From contig QMOE01000220.1 of NCBI GenBank assembly GCA_003648125.1, forward strand, positions 1-5,187: DNA of 5,187 bases, read 5' to 3'. Numbering within the stretch: the stretch's first letter is position 1; the number at the start of each line of letters is the position of its first letter. This document shows positions 1 to 5,187 of this stretch, one piece after another. The notes under the pieces were generated by a model. That model was not told the origin of the DNA. It did not search any database and worked only from the letters and a program-made list of their open reading frames with translations. Origin of the DNA: Chloroflexota bacterium. GTDB taxonomy: Bacteria; Chloroflexota; Anaerolineae; B4-G1. A program made the translations under genes and the position numbers.

Positions 1-1119
1 CTCCGCCAGAGCAGGGTCCGAGAGAACCTGTAAGACGGCTGCCGCAAGTTCTTCGTCCTGTGCTATCAGGATACCTTGATCCTTTGCTGTTGTGATGGCG
101 GCGCAGCCGGCAGGCGTGCTGACGACCGGCGTGCCCATCGCCATTGCCTCTAACACCTTGTTCTGAATCCCCACTGCGTAGAGGGCCGGGCACACCGCTA
201 CGCTCGCCTGGGCCAGGTAGGGCCGCAGGTCGTCCACGGTGCCGGTGACCTGGATGCGCTCGTCCGCCGCCAGTTGACGCACTGTTTCCGGCGGGGCCTG
301 GCCCACGATCTGGAACCGTACATCGGGGTCCTGCGCCCAGATGTGGGGCAGCACCTCCTGCACAAAATACAGCACGGCGGCGACGTTGGCGTGGTAGCTC
401 ATCTTGCCGGTGAAAACGATGGTGGGGGGAGAAACCAGGTTTTTCGGAAAAAACCTGGTTTCTGGGGGGCGAAAGTATTCCAGGTCTACGCCGTTGGTCA
501 CTACTGTGATGGGGGCAAGCTGCGCATCCGGGGACAGATAGCGGTGTGCTAATTCCTCCAGCGCCTCCTTGTCCCGCCGCGAGGTGATCACCACCTGATC
601 GTATAGCGTCAGCAGGCGGGCCTCGTAGCGACGGGTGCGGGCCAGGTCAACCGCCGTCATCAGGCGGGAGCGCAATTGAGCTCCGCTCTGCGCCGCCTGT
701 TCGAACAACAGGGAAATGCAGTCCACCGAGTCGTACACCATCGGCGTGTGGCCGACCGCTCGCACCAGCTGCGCTGCCCGCAGGTGCTCAATGTGTACGA
801 CGTCGAACGACCCAGACCGCGTTAGCTCTCTCAACCGCCGCTCCATCTCAGTGTGGTAGGAGTAGACCGCCGGCAGCGGTTCGCGGGTAGGCAGCGCTCG
901 CAGGCAGTTGGATAGGGAACGCGCCAGAGAGACCGGGAAGGTTTCCACCCGCATTCCCCATTCTCTCAGTTTATCGGCTTGTTCCTGTTCCTCCGGTGAT
1001 GTGTCCGTCGCCGTTAGTAGAGTGATTCGGTGGCCTAGCCCGATTAGCGTCCGAATCAGGTTATAGGGCCGGGTGCGGATGCGGGAAGGGACGTAAGGGG
1101 TGATGTAGAGGAGTCTCAC
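1..1119 (-). CDS. GT4-type glycosyltransferase, sugar transferase of exopolysaccharide type (3' end clipped)
   Basis: Retaining GT-B glycosyltransferase, expected to move a sugar from an activated donor to a cytoplasmic, membrane-bound or glycan acceptor. The frame is open from a GTG start at 1119-1117 to the window edge, giving 373 codons without a stop, so only the C-terminal tail is missing. The N-terminal Rossmann half begins MRLLYITPYVPSR. Residues 106-134 carry DVVHIEHLRAAQ and VYDSVDC, typical of the exosortase-associated sugar transferase group (TIGR03087-like). The C-terminal half has VVTNGVDLEYF (206-216), FTGKMSYHANV (236-246) and GIQNKVLEAMAMGTPVVST (317-335), the donor-binding region with E324. 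The first Glu of the usual EX7E motif is replaced by Val316. The start overlaps the upstream stop codon by 4 bp, and no ATG lies in frame nearby. Residues 219-230 are encoded by a palindrome. The fold is certain; donor and acceptor are not known. Confidence 0.9.
   Translation of the reverse strand, partial: MRLLYITPYVPSRIRTRPYNLIRTLIGLGHRITLLTATDTSPEEQEQADKLREWGMRVETFPVSLARSLSNCLRALPTREPLPAVYSYHTEMERRLRELTRSGSFDVVHIEHLRAAQLVRAVGHTPMVYDSVDCISLLFEQAAQSGAQLRSRLMTAVDLARTRRYEARLLTLYDQVVITSRRDKEALEELAHRYLSPDAQLAPITVVTNGVDLEYFRPPETRFFPKNLVSPPTIVFTGKMSYHANVAAVLYFVQEVLPHIWAQDPDVRFQIVGQAPPETVRQLAADERIQVTGTVDDLRPYLAQASVAVCPALYAVGIQNKVLEAMAMGTPVVSTPAGCAAITTAKDQGILIAQDEELAAAVLQVLSDPALAE
430..463. repeat. 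Perfect 15-bp inverted repeat with 4-nt loop inside the glycosyltransferase gene
   Basis: The left arm AGAAACCAGGTTTTT (430-444) is perfectly complementary to the right arm AAAAACCTGGTTTCT (449-463), with loop CGGA at 445-448. Runs of exactly six G flank both sides (424-429 and 464-469), resembling a short target-site duplication. On the coding strand it is read through as residues 219-230 (PETRFFPKNLVS), between the two Rossmann halves. A terminator is unlikely because it is mid-gene. A small palindromic REP/MITE-like insertion is my inference; only one copy is visible here. Confidence 0.85.
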
Positions 1120-2138
1120 TCTTTCATATTCCTCCCGTGCGAGGGGGGCAGGCCAAGTTTGACTTCCACCGCCCTCACTATCTCTGGCGCGGCTGCGACT
1201 TTCAATCGGCTCAGGGCTTCCTTGCGGCTCATATATCCCTCCCGCACCAGGCCCGCCAGCTCCATTACGTAGGGGTGGTATCCCATTTGCTCCAGGTGAG
1301 CCATGTTCGCGAAACTGTTGAGCAGGCAGTTGGTGGAGTTGGGATCGGTGTCCTGTGGCCGCTCCCATGCCAGTTCCTCGATGTGGTGTACGGCGGTCTC
1401 CTCGTCATAGTCCAGGAAGGCCAGCGGAGAGACATTGTAGGGACATTCTTGAGCGTCCTCCAGATGTTGAGCTTCGGGGAAGTAGACGGACACTTGGTCG
1501 CCGGCCACTTTTTTCAGGGGTATCATCGCTGTTTTAATCATAGCTCGCAGCATTTGATGGTTGGTGCGAAAGATGGCAGAGGCCAGTGGAATCTGGCCTG
1601 GTGACCAGCCGTAGGCCAGCAAGGGGATATTCCTTTCCAAGGCCATCCGCAGGCCGATTCCCTTCGCCAGGGCCATGCAGGTGTTGCAGATACCACTGGC
1701 TCGCTCCAGTGCTCGCGGCGGGTACATTCCTGGCTGCGTGGAGGCCAGAAATACCTGCTTCATAAGGTCGAAGCGGGGTTTCACGATGATGTGGTCCACT
1801 TGCAGGTTTTCGGCTACCGCTTGCATGTTCTTGAGGGCGGCCGCAGACACAAAGCTATTGTCGAAGGTGAAGGCTAGAACGCGCAGGTCGTATTGCTTCT
1901 TGAGCAACCAGAGGGTATAAGTACTGTCCTTTCCTCCGCTCCAGCTCATCAGACAGTGGTACCCCGACCGATCGCGCACCTGGGAGACGAGTTTCTCGAA
2001 TCGCGCGCGCAGGCTGGCCCTCTGCGCTGCCTGCCGTTCTGGGCCTGGCGCCCGCCGGCAGTACTGGCAGACTCCATCTTTGTCAAACTTGATGCCGGGA
2101 AAGGTCTCCGGCAGGATGCAACGGGTACAACGTTTCAC
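1116..2138 (-). CDS. Zinc-ribbon PP-loop ATPase, N-acetyl sugar amidotransferase-like (WbpG/WbuX/PseA type)
   Basis: Member of the N-type ATP pyrophosphatases, which adenylate a carboxyl or carbonyl group and then substitute it, usually with ammonia. The 340 aa show an N-terminal Cys4 segment (C4, C7, C24, C27) within MKRCTRCILPETFPGIKF, the signature opening of N-acetyl sugar amidotransferases. The PP-loop SWSGGKDS lies at 65-72, FTFDN at 90-94, an extra CxxC (ICNTC, C151 and C154), and YGWSPGQ further on. The C-terminus has GYMSRKEAL, like the GxxTREEAL end of WbuX-type proteins. The start is GTG at 2138-2136, supported by a strong Shine-Dalgarno; the stop is TGA at 1118-1116. Known relatives use ammonia from a HisH/HisF-like pair, which is not visible here. 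The Lys in SGGKDS and the CxxC also occur in sulfur-transfer PP-loop enzymes, so thiolation is the alternative. The fold is sure, the substrate unknown. Confidence 0.85.
   Translation of the reverse strand: MKRCTRCILPETFPGIKFDKDGVCQYCRRAPGPERQAAQRASLRARFEKLVSQVRDRSGYHCLMSWSGGKDSTYTLWLLKKQYDLRVLAFTFDNSFVSAAALKNMQAVAENLQVDHIIVKPRFDLMKQVFLASTQPGMYPPRALERASGICNTCMALAKGIGLRMALERNIPLLAYGWSPGQIPLASAIFRTNHQMLRAMIKTAMIPLKKVAGDQVSVYFPEAQHLEDAQECPYNVSPLAFLDYDEETAVHHIEELAWERPQDTDPNSTNCLLNSFANMAHLEQMGYHPYVMELAGLVREGYMSRKEALSRLKVAAAPEIVRAVEVKLGLPPSHGRNMKE
1131..1135 (-). promoter_or_regulatory. Ribosome binding site for the glycosyltransferase gene
   Basis: GGAGG on the minus strand, inside the last codons of the PP-loop gene, lies 11 nt before the GTG start at 1119. 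The spacing is long. The ATG better spaced from it (1126-1124) is in the PP-loop frame and meets TGA after two more codons, so it is not a useful start. The GTGA overlap suggests translational coupling adds to initiation. Confidence 0.5.
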
Positions 2139-2143
2139 AATTT

Positions 2144-4132
2144 TTACTCCTTCCCCCGACAGACGCGAACGGGGTGAGCCGCTTCCACGGGCCGGGGCGG
2201 AAAGTTATCTATAAACAGATGCTGGACGAGCTGGGTGGAGAGAATTCCCACCAGCGCCATGTCATTCCCCTCGCTGACCCGCGCTCCAGTTTGGCACTTG
2301 TGCGCCAGCCGGGACACAGCGCCAGGGTTGAATATGTCGCTTGCCCGAACTGCCTCCGGCGAGAGCAATTCCCTCACGTAGGGTGGGTTTCCATACCCGC
2401 CGTTGGGGTGGCCGAAAAAAGCCGAGTGGATGGGGGCGCGGTAGGGTTGCTTGCGCCGCTGCCAGATTTGGGGGGGCAAAAGCCCCTGGGCGCTCTTTTT
2501 GAGAACGTGTTTCTCTTCCAGTCCCCGAATCTTGAAGCGGGCCGGGAGACGGTTGCAGAACTCTACCACCCGATGATCCAAGAAAGGAAAGCGCCCTTCC
2601 ACCGAGTTGGCCGCCATCATCCGATCTCCCTGGGAGGAGAGGAGGTAGGGCGACATAAAGGTGGCGACCTCGATGTATTGGGCTTGGGCCAGCGTTCCCC
2701 AGCCGGATAGCGCGCTGTTCAGTGAGGACAGGAACTCTTCTGCTGGATTGTATCCCTCTAAGGATTTCTTCAGCCCGGCGGAGAACAATCGCTGCAGACG
2801 GGCGGTATTGCGCCAGCGGATTTGGTGGGAGTAGCCCAACTCGTCTACCTTCGTTAGGCCCTGGCGGAAGAAGGCGGTCAGATAGTCGCCGCCGCGCGAA
2901 AGGTCAGAGATGTAAGGATAGAGCCTTTGCAAAAGCAAGGGCCGCCAGGCGGACTCTGGCTGGCGCGCCCAAAAGCGACGCACCTTGTCCTCCTTAAAGA
3001 TGTTGTACCCGCCCAGGCACTCGTCCGCTCCTTCCCCGGTCAGGACGACCTTGATGTGGTTTTCGTGGACCAGCCGGGAGAGCAGATACATCGGGGCGGG
3101 GGAGGTGCGCAGCAGGGGGGCCTCAGTGTGCCAGATCACCTCTGGAAAGATCTGTCCGACGGCGTCGTTGGCGCACTCGGTGCGGCGATGGTCGGTGTCC
3201 AAAAAGGCGGTGGCGATTTCTTGATAGGAGCGTTCGTCGAAGGCGGCTTCCTCAAAGGCGATGGAAAAGGTACACAAAGCCTCAGGGGTGTGCTGACGGA
3301 TGAGAGCGGCGATGTAGGTGGAATCTATCCCACCGCTGAGGTAGCTACCTACTTGAACGTCCGCCCGTAGCCGCAGCCGCGTGGCATCGGAGAGCAGATC
3401 GCGCAATTGCTCCGCCGCATCTTTTTCCGAAATCTGCATCTCACTTCCTGCCTCTGGGAACGTCAGCCCCCAGTAGCGGGAGGTGGTGCGGAAGCCGTCG
3501 CACACCTGCATATAGTGGCCCGGCGGGAGGGCCAGGATGTCTTGGAAGATGGTGCGTGGCGACAATGGCGCCCAGAATGTGAACGTCTGAGCCAGGGCGC
3601 GAGAGTCGAGCCGCGCCTCCACGCGGGGGTCTAACAGTAACGCCTTGATCTCGGAGCCAAAGACTAACCCCTGCGGGAGGAGTGTGTAGAACAGCGGACG
3701 GATGCCCATCCGGTCGCGGGCCAGGAATAATTCCCCTTTGCGTGTGTCCCAGATGGCGATGGCGAACTGGCCGTTGAGCCGCTGGAGGCACGCCGGCCCC
3801 AGATCCTCGTAGAGGTGCAAGATGACCTCGGTATCGGAGCGGGTGGTGAAGCGGTGCCCGGCCCGCTCCAGATCGGCCCGCAGTTCCGGGTGATTGTAGA
3901 TCTCGCCGTTAAAGACGATCCACAGCGACTTGTCCTCGTTGGGGATGGGCTGCTGACCGGTGCTCAAGTCCACGATGCTGAGGCGGGCGCAGCCGATGCC
4001 CGCCCTCCGATCCACGTACAAGCCGAACTCGTCCGGCCCACGGTGGCGGATGATGCCCAACATCCGCTTTAGGAGATCAACGTCGGGCGGGCGCTCCCCG
4101 CTCCAATCCAGCGTACCGATAATGCCACACAT
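2144..4132 (-). CDS. asnB: Asparagine synthase (glutamine-hydrolysing) family amidotransferase
   Basis: Class II glutamine amidotransferase fused to an ATP-pyrophosphatase domain. It releases ammonia from glutamine and channels it to an adenylated carboxylate, which is aspartate in true AsnB and often a sugar acid or other metabolite in polysaccharide-locus paralogues. The start is the ATG at 4132-4130, because it gives MCGIIGT with the catalytic Cys2 exposed after Met removal; the upstream in-frame ATG at 4204 would add 24 residues and block this. Glutaminase motifs are RHRGPDE (29-35), ARLSIVD (49-55), NGEIYN (75-80) and RSDTE (98-102). The synthase domain has the PP-loop SGGIDS (266-271), GEGADE (366-371) and, near the C-terminus, VEGRFPFLDHR. 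At 662 aa it is slightly longer than usual and all key motifs are intact. It starts 1 bp after the ligase stop and ends 5 bp before the PP-loop gene. Its location suggests cell-surface glycan amidation, not housekeeping asparagine supply; that is inference. Confidence 0.93.
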   Translation of the reverse strand: MCGIIGTLDWSGERPPDVDLLKRMLGIIRHRGPDEFGLYVDRRAGIGCARLSIVDLSTGQQPIPNEDKSLWIVFNGEIYNHPELRADLERAGHRFTTRSDTEVILHLYEDLGPACLQRLNGQFAIAIWDTRKGELFLARDRMGIRPLFYTLLPQGLVFGSEIKALLLDPRVEARLDSRALAQTFTFWAPLSPRTIFQDILALPPGHYMQVCDGFRTTSRYWGLTFPEAGSEMQISEKDAAEQLRDLLSDATRLRLRADVQVGSYLSGGIDSTYIAALIRQHTPEALCTFSIAFEEAAFDERSYQEIATAFLDTDHRRTECANDAVGQIFPEVIWHTEAPLLRTSPAPMYLLSRLVHENHIKVVLTGEGADECLGGYNIFKEDKVRRFWARQPESAWRPLLLQRLYPYISDLSRGGDYLTAFFRQGLTKVDELGYSHQIRWRNTARLQRLFSAGLKKSLEGYNPAEEFLSSLNSALSGWGTLAQAQYIEVATFMSPYLLSSQGDRMMAANSVEGRFPFLDHRVVEFCNRLPARFKIRGLEEKHVLKKSAQGLLPPQIWQRRKQPYRAPIHSAFFGHPNGGYGNPPYVRELLSPEAVRASDIFNPGAVSRLAHKCQTGARVSEGNDMALVGILSTQLVQHLFIDNFPPRPVEAAHPVRVCRGKE
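2147..2152 (-). promoter_or_regulatory. Strong Shine-Dalgarno of the PP-loop gene
   Basis: AAGGAG on the minus strand, 8 nt before the GTG start at 2138. It lies in the last two sense codons of asnB (Lys-Glu), directly before the asnB TAA stop at 2146-2144. Its near-ideal strength and spacing decide the GTG start and suggest efficient reinitiation. Confidence 0.75.
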
Positions 4133-4136
4133 ATCA
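4130..4136 (-). other. Stop-restart junction between the ligase gene and asnB
   Basis: On the minus strand the sequence reads TGATATG: the ligase stop TGA (4136-4134), one base, then the asnB ATG (4132-4130). No purine-rich Shine-Dalgarno is visible in the preceding 20 bases (GGCAGCGGCCCTCAAGAAC). Translation of asnB therefore probably depends on ribosomes finishing the ligase gene, which would tie the amounts of the two proteins together. Confidence 0.6.
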
Positions 4137-5187
4137 GTTCTTGAGGGCCGCTGCCTGGATTTTCCCAGACGAGGTCTTGGGCAACGAGTCGCGGAACTCG
4201 ACATACTTGGGCATCATAAAATCTTCCAGGTGTTGGGCGCAGTGGCGGAGGACATCTTTCTCGGTGAGTTGATGACCCTCCCCGCAGACGACGAATGCCT
4301 TGACCGCCTCACCCAACAGTTCGTCCGGCACGCCGATGACGGCGGCTTCCACAATTCCCGGCAAGCGATAGAGCGCGCCTTCCACCTCCTTGGGAGCGAC
4401 CTTTTCGCCCCGGCTTTTAATGATGTCGTCTTTACGGGCGACAAAGTAGAGAAATCCCTCCTCGTCCATCTTGAACAGATCGCCGGTGTAGAGCAATCGC
4501 TCCGCTGGATACCGTCCGGGATGATACCCCTCGGCGGTCGCTTTTGGATTGTTCCAGTACCCTTGCATCACGTGTGAGCCGCGTACTACCAGTTCGCCCA
4601 CCTCCCCTGGCTCCAGCTGATTGCCGTTCTCGTCCTCTATCCAAACCTCGGTGCCGGGAATGGCGATGCCGACCGACCCGGGCCGGCGCTCCAGTTCCTC
4701 CGGCGGCAGATAAAGGGTGCGCTTGCACTCGGTGAGTCCGTACATCGAGTAGAGGCGGGCCCAGGGAAAGGCGTCCCGCAGCCGTTGGATGTGTTCCACC
4801 GGCAGAGCGGCGGCAGTGTTAGTCAGGTAGCGCAGGGATGAGAGGTCGAACTTGGTCAAGTCCATCTGAAGCAGCACGGCAAAGAGGGTCGGCACGCCGG
4901 GCAGCCCTGTCACCCGCTCTTGCTCGATCCGTTTCAGCACCGCCGCCGGGTAGGTGAATGATCGTTCCAGCACCAGCGTGCCGCCGAACTTGAAGGCCAT
5001 CAGCAGTTGATAGAGGCCATAGTCGAACGAGAGAGGCAGGACGTTGATGATGATGTCTTCCGGCACGTTTTCCAGGTATTGGATGATGGACGAAGCGGCG
5101 AAAGCCATGTTGGCGTGGGTGGACATGACCCCCTTCGGCTCGCCGGTGCTGCCGGAGGTATAGATCAGGCAGGCCAGGTCTATGTCA
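4134..5187 (-). CDS. AMP-forming acyl-CoA ligase / adenylation enzyme (5' end clipped)
   Basis: Adenylate-forming (ANL) enzyme that activates a carboxylic acid with ATP and passes it to CoA or a carrier-protein thiol. The frame is open to the right edge, so 350 residues of the C-terminal part are visible and roughly 150 N-terminal residues lie outside. The first visible residues include the P-loop YTSGSTGEPKG (visible residues 9-19), which shows that the ATG at 5126 is internal. Other core motifs are YSMYGLTE (146-153), YTGD (233-236), RKDDIIKSRGEKV (251-263, hinge) and the C-terminal KTSSGK with the catalytic Lys at about 342. The segment LPLSFDYGLYQLL and the TECKRTLYLPPEE stretch resemble ligases of exosortase/exopolysaccharide loci (TIGR03098-like). 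It is the most upstream operon gene seen. No carrier protein is visible; one may be encoded further upstream. The substrate cannot be read from the sequence. No truncation or frameshift is seen in the visible part. Confidence 0.93.
   Translation of the reverse strand, partial: DIDLACLIYTSGSTGEPKGVMSTHANMAFAASSIIQYLENVPEDIIINVLPLSFDYGLYQLLMAFKFGGTLVLERSFTYPAAVLKRIEQERVTGLPGVPTLFAVLLQMDLTKFDLSSLRYLTNTAAALPVEHIQRLRDAFPWARLYSMYGLTECKRTLYLPPEELERRPGSVGIAIPGTEVWIEDENGNQLEPGEVGELVVRGSHVMQGYWNNPKATAEGYHPGRYPAERLLYTGDLFKMDEEGFLYFVARKDDIIKSRGEKVAPKEVEGALYRLPGIVEAAVIGVPDELLGEAVKAFVVCGEGHQLTEKDVLRHCAQHLEDFMMPKYVEFRDSLPKTSSGKIQAAALKN

Noticed and set aside
430..463. The hairpin as a rho-independent terminator
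   Set aside because: It lies in the middle of an intact gene, and the T-rich tract is inside the stem, not after it; runs of G follow instead.
274..552. Plus-strand open frame of 92 codons
   Set aside because: It is antisense to the glycosyltransferase, which reads through the whole region with strong motifs.
1137..1604. Plus-strand open frame of 155 codons
   Set aside because: It is antisense to the PP-loop gene, whose motifs and start signal are convincing. Its composition is typical of a reverse-strand shadow.
3441..3791. Minus-strand 116-codon open frame within asnB
   Set aside because: It is in an alternative frame under the conserved glutaminase/synthase region and has no family signature.
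4133..4204. N-terminal extension of the asnB reading frame to the ATG at 4204
   Set aside because: The added 24 residues would bury the catalytic Cys that must be residue 2 (MCGIIG), and they overlap the 3' end of the ligase gene in another frame.
3960..4577. Plus-strand open frame of 205 codons
   Set aside because: It lies antisense across the ligase-asnB junction, shows no recognisable domain, and both sense frames have full family motifs. It is a shadow of GC-rich coding sequence.

Overview
The window is gene-dense and every supported gene lies on the minus strand, so transcription runs from high to low coordinates. In that order it holds: the 3' part of an AMP-forming acyl-CoA ligase gene (clipped at the right edge); a complete asparagine-synthase-type amidotransferase (asnB family, 662 aa); a complete PP-loop ATPase with an N-terminal Cys4 zinc-ribbon-like segment, most like the N-acetyl sugar amidotransferases (340 aa, GTG start); and a GT4-type glycosyltransferase (GTG start, clipped at the left edge after 373 codons). 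The junctions are 1 bp apart, 5 bp apart and overlapping by 4 bp, so this is almost certainly one operon. There is no gap large enough for an internal promoter or terminator, and no RNA gene, CRISPR array or IS element is visible.

The gene content points to a surface polysaccharide or glycolipid pathway. An adenylating ligase activates a carboxylic acid, two ATP-dependent enzymes that use ammonia or glutamine could amidate a sugar or acyl carboxylate, and a glycosyltransferase transfers a sugar. Similar mixes (AMP ligase, AsnB-like amidotransferase, sugar transferase) are known from exosortase/PEP-CTERM-associated exopolysaccharide loci. No exosortase or polymerase gene is in this window, and the product is not identifiable from sequence alone.

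The organism is a bacterium with moderately high GC. The style of the genes and a short perfect palindrome embedded in the glycosyltransferase gene remind me of Chloroflexota (Anaerolineae-like) genomes, but this placement is a low-confidence impression.

The most unusual local structure is that palindrome: 15-bp perfect arms with a 4-nt loop at 430-463, flanked on both sides by six G residues. It lies in frame in the interdomain linker of the glycosyltransferase and looks like a tiny inserted mobile repeat that is translated.
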